A stretch of 64,000 nucleotides of DNA from NCBI GenBank assembly GCA_009746045.1, contig RPFO01000670.1, positions 62,001-126,000 on the forward strand, written 5' to 3'. The notes under the pieces were generated by a model, which saw only the letters and a list, made by a program, of their open reading frames with translations, was not told the origin of the DNA and did not search any database. The position numbers were made by a program, and so were the translations under genes. Of this stretch, positions 1 to 13,156 are shown one piece after another (position 1 is the stretch's first letter; each line of letters begins with the position of its first letter). This DNA is from Mesostigma viride. Lineage: Eukaryota > Streptophyta > Mesostigmatophyceae > Mesostigmatales > Mesostigmataceae.

Positions 1-3000
1 TCAGTTATCTCCAGCCATCCAACGGCACGCTGCAACCTGCGGTCATGTAGGAGCACCGGGTAGTCAGTTATCTCCAGCCATCCAACGGCACGCTGCAACC
101 TGCGGTCATGTAGGAGCACCGGGTAGTCAGTTATCTCCAGCCATCCAACGGCACGCTGCAACCTGCGGTCATGTAGGAGCACCGGGTAGTCAGTTATCTC
201 CAGCCATCCAACGGCACGCTGCAACCTGCGGTCATGTAGGAGCACCGGGTAGTCAGTTATCTCCAGCCATCCAACGGCACGCTGCAACCTGCGGTCATGT
301 AGGAGCACCGGGTAGTCAGTTATCTCCAGCCATCCAACGGCACGCTGCAACCTGCGGTCATGTAGGAGCACCGGGTAGTCAGTTATCTCCAGCCATCCAA
401 CGGCACGCTGCAACCTGCGGTCATGTAGGAGCACCGGGTAGTCAGTTATCTCCAGCCATCCAACGGCACGCTGCAACCTGCGGTCATGTAGGAGCACCGG
501 GTAGTCAGTTATCTCCAGCCATCCAACGGCACGCTGCAACCTGCGGTCATGTAGGAGCACCGGGTAGTCAGTTATCTCCAGCCATCCAACGGCACGCTGC
601 AACCTGCGGTCATGTAGGAGCACCGGGTAGTCAGTTATCTCCAGCCATCCAACGGCACGCTGCAACCTGCGGTCATGTAGGAGCACCGGGTAGTCAGTTA
701 TCTCCAGCCATCCAACGGCACGCTGCAACCTGCGGTCATGTAGGAGCACCGGGTAGTCAGTTATCTCCAGCCATCCAACGGCACGCTGCAACCTGCGGTC
801 ATGTAGGAGCACCGGGTAGTCAGTTATCTCCAGCCATCCAACGGCACGCTGCAACCTGCGGTCATGTAGGAGCACCGGGTAGTCAGTTATCTCCAGCCAT
901 CCAACGGCACGCTGCAACCTGCGGTCATGTAGGAGCACCGGGTAGTCAGTTATCTCCAGCCATCCAACGGCACGCTGCAACCTGCGGTCATGTAGGAGCA
1001 CCGGGTAGTCAGTTATCTCCAGCCATCCAACGGCACGCTGCAACCTGCGGTCATGTAGGAGCACCGGGTAGTCAGTTATCTCCAGCCATCCAACGGCACG
1101 CTGCAACCTGCGGTCATGTAGGAGCACCGGGTAGTCAGTTATCTCCAGCCATCCAACGGCACGCTGCAACCTGCGGTCATGTAGGAGCACCGGGTAGTCA
1201 GTTATCTCCAGCCATCCAACGGCACGCTGCAACCTGCGGTCATGTAGGAGCACCGGGTAGTCAGTTATCTCCAGCCATCCAACGGCACGCTGCAACCTGC
1301 GGTCATGTAGGAGCACCGGGTAGTCAGTTATCTCCAGCCATCCAACGGCACGCTGCAACCTGCGGTCATGTAGGAGCACCGGGTAGTCAGTTATCTCCAG
1401 CCATCCAACGGCACGCTGCAACCTGCGGTCATGTAGGAGCACCGGGTAGTCAGTTATCTCCAGCCATCCAACGGCACGCTGCAACCTGCGGTCATGTAGG
1501 AGCACCGGGTAGTCAGTTATCTCCAGCCATCCAACGGCACGCTGCAACCTGCGGTCATGTAGGAGCACCGGGTAGTCAGTTATCTCCAGCCATCCAACGG
1601 CACGCTGCAACCTGCGGTCATGTAGGAGCACCGGGTAGTCAGTTATCTCCAGCCATCCAACGGCACGCTGCAACCTGCGGTCATGTAGGAGCACCGGGTA
1701 GTCAGTTATCTCCAGCCATCCAACGGCACGCTGCAACCTGCGGTCATGTAGGAGCACCGGGTAGTCAGTTATCTCCAGCCATCCAACGGCACGCTGCAAC
1801 CTGCGGTCATGTAGGAGCACCGGGTAGTCAGTTATCTCCAGCCATCCAACGGCACGCTGCAACCTGCGGTCATGTAGGAGCACCGGGTAGTCAGTTATCT
1901 CCAGCCATCCAACGGCACGCTGCAACCTGCGGTCATGTAGGAGCACCGGGTAGTCAGTTATCTCCAGCCATCCAACGGCACGCTGCAACCTGCGGTCATG
2001 TAGGAGCACCGGGTAGTCAGTTATCTCCAGCCATCCAACGGCACGCTGCAACCTGCGGTCATGTAGGAGCACCGGGTAGTCAGTTATCTCCAGCCATCCA
2101 ACGGCACGCTGCAACCTGCGGTCATGTAGGAGCACCGGGTAGTCAGTTATCTCCAGCCATCCAACGGCACGCTGCAACCTGCGGTCATGTAGGAGCACCG
2201 GGTAGTCAGTTATCTCCAGCCATCCAACGGCACGCTGCAACCTGCGGTCATGTAGGAGCACCGGGTAGTCAGTTATCTCCAGCCATCCAACGGCACGCTG
2301 CAACCTGCGGTCATGTAGGAGCACCGGGTAGTCAGTTATCTCCAGCCATCCAACGGCACGCTGCAACCTGCGGTCATGTAGGAGCACCGGGTAGTCAGTT
2401 ATCTCCAGCCATCCAACGGCACGCTGCAACCTGCGGTCATGTAGGAGCACCGGGTAGTCAGTTATCTCCAGCCATCCAACGGCACGCTGCAACCTGCGGT
2501 CATGTAGGAGCACCGGGTAGTCAGTTATCTCCAGCCATCCAACGGCACGCTGCAACCTGCGGTCATGTAGGAGCACCGGGTAGTCAGTTATCTCCAGCCA
2601 TCCAACGGCACGCTGCAACCTGCGGTCATGTAGGAGCACCGGGTAGTCAGTTATCTCCAGCCATCCAACGGCACGCTGCAACCTGCGGTCATGTAGGAGC
2701 ACCGGGTAGTCAGTTATCTCCAGCCATCCAACGGCACGCTGCAACCTGCGGTCATGTAGGAGCACCGGGTAGTCAGTTATCTCCAGCCATCCAACGGCAC
2801 GCTGCAACCTGCGGTCATGTAGGAGCACCGGGTAGTCAGTTATCTCCAGCCATCCAACGGCACGCTGCAACCTGCGGTCATGTAGGAGCACCGGGTAGTC
2901 AGTTATCTCCAGCCATCCAACGGCACGCTGCAACCTGCGGTCATGTAGGAGCACCGGGTAGTCAGTTATCTCCAGCCATCCAACGGCACGCTGCAACCTG

Positions 3001-6000
3001 CGGTCATGTAGGAGCACCGGGTAGTCAGTTATCTCCAGCCATCCAACGGCACGCTGCAACCTGCGGTCATGTAGGAGCACCGGGTAGTCAGTTATCTCCA
3101 GCCATCCAACGGCACGCTGCAACCTGCGGTCATGTAGGAGCACCGGGTAGTCAGTTATCTCCAGCCATCCAACGGCACGCTGCAACCTGCGGTCATGTAG
3201 GAGCACCGGGTAGTCAGTTATCTCCAGCCATCCAACGGCACGCTGCAACCTGCGGTCATGTAGGAGCACCGGGTAGTCAGTTATCTCCAGCCATCCAACG
3301 GCACGCTGCAACCTGCGGTCATGTAGGAGCACCGGGTAGTCAGTTATCTCCAGCCATCCAACGGCACGCTGCAACCTGCGGTCATGTAGGAGCACCGGGT
3401 AGTCAGTTATCTCCAGCCATCCAACGGCACGCTGCAACCTGCGGTCATGTAGGAGCACCGGGTAGTCAGTTATCTCCAGCCATCCAACGGCACGCTGCAA
3501 CCTGCGGTCATGTAGGAGCACCGGGTAGTCAGTTATCTCCAGCCATCCAACGGCACGCTGCAACCTGCGGTCATGTAGGAGCACCGGGTAGTCAGTTATC
3601 TCCAGCCATCCAACGGCACGCTGCAACCTGCGGTCATGTAGGAGCACCGGGTAGTCAGTTATCTCCAGCCATCCAACGGCACGCTGCAACCTGCGGTCAT
3701 GTAGGAGCACCGGGTAGTCAGTTATCTCCAGCCATCCAACGGCACGCTGCAACCTGCGGTCATGTAGGAGCACCGGGTAGTCAGTTATCTCCAGCCATCC
3801 AACGGCACGCTGCAACCTGCGGTCATGTAGGAGCACCGGGTAGTCAGTTATCTCCAGCCATCCAACGGCACGCTGCAACCTGCGGTCATGTAGGAGCACC
3901 GGGTAGTCAGTTATCTCCAGCCATCCAACGGCACGCTGCAACCTGCGGTCATGTAGGAGCACCGGGTAGTCAGTTATCTCCAGCCATCCAACGGCACGCT
4001 GCAACCTGCGGTCATGTAGGAGCACCGGGTAGTCAGTTATCTCCAGCCATCCAACGGCACGCTGCAACCTGCGGTCATGTAGGAGCACCGGGTAGTCAGT
4101 TATCTCCAGCCATCCAACGGCACGCTGCAACCTGCGGTCATGTAGGAGCACCGGGTAGTCAGTTATCTCCAGCCATCCAACGGCACGCTGCAACCTGCGG
4201 TCATGTAGGAGCACCGGGTAGTCAGTTATCTCCAGCCATCCAACGGCACGCTGCAACCTGCGGTCATGTAGGAGCACCGGGTAGTCAGTTATCTCCAGCC
4301 ATCCAACGGCACGCTGCAACCTGCGGTCATGTAGGAGCACCGGGTAGTCAGTTATCTCCAGCCATCCAACGGCACGCTGCAACCTGCGGTCATGTAGGAG
4401 CACCGGGTAGTCAGTTATCTCCAGCCATCCAACGGCACGCTGCAACCTGCGGTCATGTAGGAGCACCGGGTAGTCAGTTATCTCCAGCCATCCAACGGCA
4501 CGCTGCAACCTGCGGTCATGTAGGAGCACCGGGTAGTCAGTTATCTCCAGCCATCCAACGGCACGCTGCAACCTGCGGTCATGTAGGAGCACCGGGTAGT
4601 CAGTTATCTCCAGCCATCCAACGGCACGCTGCAACCTGCGGTCATGTAGGAGCACCGGGTAGTCAGTTATCTCCAGCCATCCAACGGCACGCTGCAACCT
4701 GCGGTCATGTAGGAGCACCGGGTAGTCAGTTATCTCCAGCCATCCAACGGCACGCTGCAACCTGCGGTCATGTAGGAGCACCGGGTAGTCAGTTATCTCC
4801 AGCCATCCAACGGCACGCTGCAACCTGCGGTCATGTAGGAGCACCGGGTAGTCAGTTATCTCCAGCCATCCAACGGCACGCTGCAACCTGCGGTCATGTA
4901 GGAGCACCGGGTAGTCAGTTATCTCCAGCCATCCAACGGCACGCTGCAACCTGCGGTCATGTAGGAGCACCGGGTAGTCAGTTATCTCCAGCCATCCAAC
5001 GGCACGCTGCAACCTGCGGTCATGTAGGAGCACCGGGTAGTCAGTTATCTCCAGCCATCCAACGGCACGCTGCAACCTGCGGTCATGTAGGAGCACCGGG
5101 TAGTCAGTTATCTCCAGCCATCCAACGGCACGCTGCAACCTGCGGTCATGTAGGAGCACCGGGTAGTCAGTTATCTCCAGCCATCCAACGGCACGCTGCA
5201 ACCTGCGGTCATGTAGGAGCACCGGGTAGTCAGTTATCTCCAGCCATCCAACGGCACGCTGCAACCTGCGGTCATGTAGGAGCACCGGGTAGTCAGTTAT
5301 CTCCAGCCATCCAACGGCACGCTGCAACCTGCGGTCATGTAGGAGCACCGGGTAGTCAGTTATCTCCAGCCATCCAACGGCACGCTGCAACCTGCGGTCA
5401 TGTAGGAGCACCGGGTAGTCAGTTATCTCCAGCCATCCAACGGCACGCTGCAACCTGCGGTCATGTAGGAGCACCGGGTAGTCAGTTATCTCCAGCCATC
5501 CAACGGCACGCTGCAACCTGCGGTCATGTAGGAGCACCGGGTAGTCAGTTATCTCCAGCCATCCAACGGCACGCTGCAACCTGCGGTCATGTAGGAGCAC
5601 CGGGTAGTCAGTTATCTCCAGCCATCCAACGGCACGCTGCAACCTGCGGTCATGTAGGAGCACCGGGTAGTCAGTTATCTCCAGCCATCCAACGGCACGC
5701 TGCAACCTGCGGTCATGTAGGAGCACCGGGTAGTCAGTTATCTCCAGCCATCCAACGGCACGCTGCAACCTGCGGTCATGTAGGAGCACCGGGTAGTCAG
5801 TTATCTCCAGCCATCCAACGGCACGCTGCAACCTGCGGTCATGTAGGAGCACCGGGTAGTCAGTTATCTCCAGCCATCCAACGGCACGCTGCAACCTGCG
5901 GTCATGTAGGAGCACCGGGTAGTCAGTTATCTCCAGCCATCCAACGGCACGCTGCAACCTGCGGTCATGTAGGAGCACCGGGTAGTCAGTTATCTCCAGC

Positions 6001-9000
6001 CATCCAACGGCACGCTGCAACCTGCGGTCATGTAGGAGCACCGGGTAGTCAGTTATCTCCAGCCATCCAACGGCACGCTGCAACCTGCGGTCATGTAGGA
6101 GCACCGGGTAGTCAGTTATCTCCAGCCATCCAACGGCACGCTGCAACCTGCGGTCATGTAGGAGCACCGGGTAGTCAGTTATCTCCAGCCATCCAACGGC
6201 ACGCTGCAACCTGCGGTCATGTAGGAGCACCGGGTAGTCAGTTATCTCCAGCCATCCAACGGCACGCTGCAACCTGCGGTCATGTAGGAGCACCGGGTAG
6301 TCAGTTATCTCCAGCCATCCAACGGCACGCTGCAACCTGCGGTCATGTAGGAGCACCGGGTAGTCAGTTATCTCCAGCCATCCAACGGCACGCTGCAACC
6401 TGCGGTCATGTAGGAGCACCGGGTAGTCAGTTATCTCCAGCCATCCAACGGCACGCTGCAACCTGCGGTCATGTAGGAGCACCGGGTAGTCAGTTATCTC
6501 CAGCCATCCAACGGCACGCTGCAACCTGCGGTCATGTAGGAGCACCGGGTAGTCAGTTATCTCCAGCCATCCAACGGCACGCTGCAACCTGCGGTCATGT
6601 AGGAGCACCGGGTAGTCAGTTATCTCCAGCCATCCAACGGCACGCTGCAACCTGCGGTCATGTAGGAGCACCGGGTAGTCAGTTATCTCCAGCCATCCAA
6701 CGGCACGCTGCAACCTGCGGTCATGTAGGAGCACCGGGTAGTCAGTTATCTCCAGCCATCCAACGGCACGCTGCAACCTGCGGTCATGTAGGAGCACCGG
6801 GTAGTCAGTTATCTCCAGCCATCCAACGGCACGCTGCAACCTGCGGTCATGTAGGAGCACCGGGTAGTCAGTTATCTCCAGCCATCCAACGGCACGCTGC
6901 AACCTGCGGTCATGTAGGAGCACCGGGTAGTCAGTTATCTCCAGCCATCCAACGGCACGCTGCAACCTGCGGTCATGTAGGAGCACCGGGTAGTCAGTTA
7001 TCTCCAGCCATCCAACGGCACGCTGCAACCTGCGGTCATGTAGGAGCACCGGGTAGTCAGTTATCTCCAGCCATCCAACGGCACGCTGCAACCTGCGGTC
7101 ATGTAGGAGCACCGGGTAGTCAGTTATCTCCAGCCATCCAACGGCACGCTGCAACCTGCGGTCATGTAGGAGCACCGGGTAGTCAGTTATCTCCAGCCAT
7201 CCAACGGCACGCTGCAACCTGCGGTCATGTAGGAGCACCGGGTAGTCAGTTATCTCCAGCCATCCAACGGCACGCTGCAACCTGCGGTCATGTAGGAGCA
7301 CCGGGTAGTCAGTTATCTCCAGCCATCCAACGGCACGCTGCAACCTGCGGTCATGTAGGAGCACCGGGTAGTCAGTTATCTCCAGCCATCCAACGGCACG
7401 CTGCAACCTGCGGTCATGTAGGAGCACCGGGTAGTCAGTTATCTCCAGCCATCCAACGGCACGCTGCAACCTGCGGTCATGTAGGAGCACCGGGTAGTCA
7501 GTTATCTCCAGCCATCCAACGGCACGCTGCAACCTGCGGTCATGTAGGAGCACCGGGTAGTCAGTTATCTCCAGCCATCCAACGGCACGCTGCAACCTGC
7601 GGTCATGTAGGAGCACCGGGTAGTCAGTTATCTCCAGCCATCCAACGGCACGCTGCAACCTGCGGTCATGTAGGAGCACCGGGTAGTCAGTTATCTCCAG
7701 CCATCCAACGGCACGCTGCAACCTGCGGTCATGTAGGAGCACCGGGTAGTCAGTTATCTCCAGCCATCCAACGGCACGCTGCAACCTGCGGTCATGTAGG
7801 AGCACCGGGTAGTCAGTTATCTCCAGCCATCCAACGGCACGCTGCAACCTGCGGTCATGTAGGAGCACCGGGTAGTCAGTTATCTCCAGCCATCCAACGG
7901 CACGCTGCAACCTGCGGTCATGTAGGAGCACCGGGTAGTCAGTTATCTCCAGCCATCCAACGGCACGCTGCAACCTGCGGTCATGTAGGAGCACCGGGTA
8001 GTCAGTTATCTCCAGCCATCCAACGGCACGCTGCAACCTGCGGTCATGTAGGAGCACCGGGTAGTCAGTTATCTCCAGCCATCCAACGGCACGCTGCAAC
8101 CTGCGGTCATGTAGGAGCACCGGGTAGTCAGTTATCTCCAGCCATCCAACGGCACGCTGCAACCTGCGGTCATGTAGGAGCACCGGGTAGTCAGTTATCT
8201 CCAGCCATCCAACGGCACGCTGCAACCTGCGGTCATGTAGGAGCACCGGGTAGTCAGTTATCTCCAGCCATCCAACGGCACGCTGCAACCTGCGGTCATG
8301 TAGGAGCACCGGGTAGTCAGTTATCTCCAGCCATCCAACGGCACGCTGCAACCTGCGGTCATGTAGGAGCACCGGGTAGTCAGTTATCTCCAGCCATCCA
8401 ACGGCACGCTGCAACCTGCGGTCATGTAGGAGCACCGGGTAGTCAGTTATCTCCAGCCATCCAACGGCACGCTGCAACCTGCGGTCATGTAGGAGCACCG
8501 GGTAGTCAGTTATCTCCAGCCATCCAACGGCACGCTGCAACCTGCGGTCATGTAGGAGCACCGGGTAGTCAGTTATCTCCAGCCATCCAACGGCACGCTG
8601 CAACCTGCGGTCATGTAGGAGCACCGGGTAGTCAGTTATCTCCAGCCATCCAACGGCACGCTGCAACCTGCGGTCATGTAGGAGCACCGGGTAGTCAGTT
8701 ATCTCCAGCCATCCAACGGCACGCTGCAACCTGCGGTCATGTAGGAGCACCGGGTAGTCAGTTATCTCCAGCCATCCAACGGCACGCTGCAACCTGCGGT
8801 CATGTAGGAGCACCGGGTAGTCAGTTATCTCCAGCCATCCAACGGCACGCTGCAACCTGCGGTCATGTAGGAGCACCGGGTAGTCAGTTATCTCCAGCCA
8901 TCCAACGGCACGCTGCAACCTGCGGTCATGTAGGAGCACCGGGTAGTCAGTTATCTCCAGCCATCCAACGGCACGCTGCAACCTGCGGTCATGTAGGAGC

Positions 9001-11869
9001 ACCGGGTAGTCAGTTATCTCCAGCCATCCAACGGCACGCTGCAACCTGCGGTCATGTAGGAGCACCGGGTAGTCAGTTATCTCCAGCCATCCAACGGCAC
9101 GCTGCAACCTGCGGTCATGTAGGAGCACCGGGTAGTCAGTTATCTCCAGCCATCCAACGGCACGCTGCAACCTGCGGTCATGTAGGAGCACCGGGTAGTC
9201 AGTTATCTCCAGCCATCCAACGGCACGCTGCAACCTGCGGTCATGTAGGAGCACCGGGTAGTCAGTTATCTCCAGCCATCCAACGGCACGCTGCAACCTG
9301 CGGTCATGTAGGAGCACCGGGTAGTCAGTTATCTCCAGCCATCCAACGGCACGCTGCAACCTGCGGTCATGTAGGAGCACCGGGTAGTCAGTTATCTCCA
9401 GCCATCCAACGGCACGCTGCAACCTGCGGTCATGTAGGAGCACCGGGTAGTCAGTTATCTCCAGCCATCCAACGGCACGCTGCAACCTGCGGTCATGTAG
9501 GAGCACCGGGTAGTCAGTTATCTCCAGCCATCCAACGGCACGCTGCAACCTGCGGTCATGTAGGAGCACCGGGTAGTCAGTTATCTCCAGCCATCCAACG
9601 GCACGCTGCAACCTGCGGTCATGTAGGAGCACCGGGTAGTCAGTTATCTCCAGCCATCCAACGGCACGCTGCAACCTGCGGTCATGTAGGAGCACCGGGT
9701 AGTCAGTTATCTCCAGCCATCCAACGGCACGCTGCAACCTGCGGTCATGTAGGAGCACCGGGTAGTCAGTTATCTCCAGCCATCCAACGGCACGCTGCAA
9801 CCTGCGGTCATGTAGGAGCACCGGGTAGTCAGTTATCTCCAGCCATCCAACGGCACGCTGCAACCTGCGGTCATGTAGGAGCACCGGGTAGTCAGTTATC
9901 TCCAGCCATCCAACGGCACGCTGCAACCTGCGGTCATGTAGGAGCACCGGGTAGTCAGTTATCTCCAGCCATCCAACGGCACGCTGCAACCTGCGGTCAT
10001 GTAGGAGCACCGGGTAGTCAGTTATCTCCAGCCATCCAACGGCACGCTGCAACCTGCGGTCATGTAGGAGCACCGGGTAGTCAGTTATCTCCAGCCATCC
10101 AACGGCACGCTGCAACCTGCGGTCATGTAGGAGCACCGGGTAGTCAGTTATCTCCAGCCATCCAACGGCACGCTGCAACCTGCGGTCATGTAGGAGCACC
10201 GGGTAGTCAGTTATCTCCAGCCATCCAACGGCACGCTGCAACCTGCGGTCATGTAGGAGCACCGGGTAGTCAGTTATCTCCAGCCATCCAACGGCACGCT
10301 GCAACCTGCGGTCATGTAGGAGCACCGGGTAGTCAGTTATCTCCAGCCATCCAACGGCACGCTGCAACCTGCGGTCATGTAGGAGCACCGGGTAGTCAGT
10401 TATCTCCAGCCATCCAACGGCACGCTGCAACCTGCGGTCATGTAGGAGCACCGGGTAGTCAGTTATCTCCAGCCATCCAACGGCACGCTGCAACCTGCGG
10501 TCATGTAGGAGCACCGGGTAGTCAGTTATCTCCAGCCATCCAACGGCACGCTGCAACCTGCGGTCATGTAGGAGCACCGGGTAGTCAGTTATCTCCAGCC
10601 ATCCAACGGCACGCTGCAACCTGCGGTCATGTAGGAGCACCGGGTAGTCAGTTATCTCCAGCCATCCAACGGCACGCTGCAACCTGCGGTCATGTAGGAG
10701 CACCGGGTAGTCAGTTATCTCCAGCCATCCAACGGCACGCTGCAACCTGCGGTCATGTAGGAGCACCGGGTAGTCAGTTATCTCCAGCCATCCAACGGCA
10801 CGCTGCAACCTGCGGTCATGTAGGAGCACCGGGTAGTCAGTTATCTCCAGCCATCCAACGGCACGCTGCAACCTGCGGTCATGTAGGAGCACCGGGTAGT
10901 CAGTTATCTCCAGCCATCCAACGGCACGCTGCAACCTGCGGTCATGTAGGAGCACCGGGTAGTCAGTTATCTCCAGCCATCCAACGGCACGCTGCAACCT
11001 GCGGTCATGTAGGAGCACCGGGTAGTCAGTTATCTCCAGCCATCCAACGGCACGCTGCAACCTGCGGTCATGTAGGAGCACCGGGTAGTCAGTTATCTCC
11101 AGCCATCCAACGGCACGCTGCAACCTGCGGTCATGTAGGAGCACCGGGTAGTCAGTTATCTCCAGCCATCCAACGGCACGCTGCAACCTGCGGTCATGTA
11201 GGAGCACCGGGTAGTCAGTTATCTCCAGCCATCCAACGGCACGCTGCAACCTGCGGTCATGTAGGAGCACCGGGTAGTCAGTTATCTCCAGCCATCCAAC
11301 GGCACGCTGCAACCTGCGGTCATGTAGGAGCACCGGGTAGTCAGTTATCTCCAGCCATCCAACGGCACGCTGCAACCTGCGGTCATGTAGGAGCACCGGG
11401 TAGTCAGTTATCTCCAGCCATCCAACGGCACGCTGCAACCTGCGGTCATGTAGGAGCACCGGGTAGTCAGTTATCTCCAGCCATCCAACGGCACGCTGCA
11501 ACCTGCGGTCATGTAGGAGCACCGGGTAGTCAGTTATCTCCAGCCATCCAACGGCACGCTGCAACCTGCGGTCATGTAGGAGCACCGGGTAGTCAGTTAT
11601 CTCCAGCCATCCAACGGCACGCTGCAACCTGCGGTCATGTAGGAGCACCGGGTAGTCAGTTATCTCCAGCCATCCAACGGCACGCTGCAACCTGCGGTCA
11701 TGTAGGAGCACCGGGTAGTCAGTTATCTCCAGCCATCCAACGGCACGCTGCAACCTGCGGTCATGTAGGAGCACCGGGTAGTCAGTTATCTCCAGCCATC
11801 CAACGGCACGCTGCAACCTGCGGTCATGTAGGAGCACCGGGTAGTCAGTTATCTCCAGCCATCCAACGG
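1..11869. repeat. 63-bp tandem array, 188 identical copies plus a 25-nt partial unit
   Basis: The unit starts TCAGTTATCTCCAGCCATCC and ends GCACCGGGTAG. It recurs with a fixed 63-nt period from the first base to 11869, where the last partial copy breaks off inside CATCCAACGG. I saw no substitution or length variant in any copy. The array starts before the window, so its true length is unknown. Although 63 is a multiple of three, no frame stays open: the forward unit contains in-frame TAG and the reverse unit TGA/TAA, so it is not a repeat-protein gene. It lies upstream of the first + strand exon and could be an intron or intergenic satellite. Confidence 0.98.
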
Positions 11870-12627
11870 GCTCCACGCTGCCGTGCCCTGCCCTGCCACG
11901 CCGTGTCGCCACCGCACACCCTCACTCCCCGCTGCCCTGACACTGCCAGACGCAACGGTTGCGGGTGGAGCTGCGCGCCAAGTCCGCCATGACGCCGCCA
12001 CCTGTCACGCGCCGAGAGGCCAGTCCCAGCGCATGTGCGCCCGTCAGCACATCCACAGCCAATGTGTCACCATCAGCGCCGACCTCAGTGATGAGGTCAG
12101 CATTGTTTGCAAGTGGGAGGACACATTGTTTGCAAGTGGGAGGGCTGTGTGCACGTGCTATGTAGGGTGTGCCCTGCACATGCACCCCAACACAAGTTTC
12201 TCTTCTTGCTTAGCTTGGAAAAATCATCAGCTTTGAAAAATCAGGGTAGTAGGCCGTTGAGAGATTACGATTGCCCCTATCCTAAGCGCTGTCTTTCGTC
12301 ACCTTGCCTTTGCCAGGTTGTTGTGCTGAGGGGGGTGAAGCATGCGCACGCCCATTATTCCTCCGCCAACCGATGGCAGCCAACGTCTGGGCGTTGCTGG
12401 GTAGCATCTTGCTGTCCCGCAGCACTGCTTGTGCGGGATAGGCACACGTTGAAAAGGTTTTGTTTGCAGAATCGCACTCAGGGGAAGGGAGCCTGCTGCT
12501 TGTGCCACCACCTCAGTTGTGATGGTTGGCTGTTCCTGTGCCGTGCTGAAGACAGCTATCTGGCATTTCACGCTCGTTTTATTCCTGCTTTTTCCCCCAC
12601 CCTTCCTCCCCTTGATCCCCCTCTCAG
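11870..12627. other. Non-repetitive spacer between the 63-bp array and the first exon
   Basis: I see no convincing coding region here. The segment contains a short direct duplication at about 12106-12147 (TTGTTTGCAAGTGGGAGG twice). Its last 30 nt are pyrimidine-rich and lead into CTCTCAG, the likely acceptor of the exon at 12628. Open frames through it have no recognisable motifs and look like chance readings of GC-rich DNA. Confidence 0.5.
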
Positions 12628-12720
12628 CGCGGTGGATGGTGAGCTGCTGCGTGAAGTGTGCCGGAAGATGAATGAGGGCATCCTGGACGAGTACCACAAA
12701 GGGACGGCGCAGTTCATCCA
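12628..12720 (+). CDS. Likely internal exon of an unrecognised protein
   Basis: A pyrimidine-rich tract ending CTCTCAG precedes the segment and GTACGTGA follows it, so both splice sites look good. The reading is one leftover base, 30 codons, then CA (exon phase 1 in, 2 out). It contains GELLREVCRKMNEGILDEY and HKGTAQFI, a charged amphipathic helix with protein-like composition, unlike the surrounding chance frames. I do not recognise the family. The donor context CA|GTACGTG is the same as that of the exon ending at 25702 on the same strand. It may be an upstream exon of the gene at 25414-27319, which would place the whole 37-bp array in one intron. At least one more exon would be needed to join the phases. 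Confidence 0.5.
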
Positions 12721-13156
12721 GTACGTGACACGTGGCGCCGCCACCATGCATGCACGTGGGGCTGGGTGTCGACCAGGGTTGGGTGTCGCCGGGTTTCGCT
12801 ATGCCAAACACGTGATTACACGGATGTAATAACATGGCTGCCTTATATTATGAACAAGGCCAAAAATGTCACGTAGTGCTATTCAGTCACGTTGCCCTTA
12901 ATATTCATTTTCTTCGTTAGCTTACACATACATACGTCGCGAGATACCATGATGGGGTTGTAACGTAAACCATGTGGGAATGTCCGCAGATAGTCGCTAG
13001 GAGAAGTGGTTCTAAGAGCTGTGCTGGGCCTCATCGAGAAGTGGTTCTAAGAGCTGTGCTAGGCCTCATCGCGCCACGCTGCACCGCGCCGGCGTGATGC
13101 CATGTAGTGCACAACATCATCATTGTGAGGGGTAGGTGGAGGATCAATAGGCTTTT
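12721..13156 (+). other. Probable start of a very large intron
   Basis: This stretch begins with the donor GTACGTGA and leads into the 37-bp array. It holds a two-copy, 35-nt direct repeat at about 13001-13070 (GAGAAGTGGTTCTAAGAGCT in each). I see no exon, RNA gene or mobile-element motif. Confidence 0.4.

Noticed and set aside
1-11869. CRISPR array
   Set aside because: The 63-bp units are contiguous and identical, with no variable spacers, and the context is eukaryotic.
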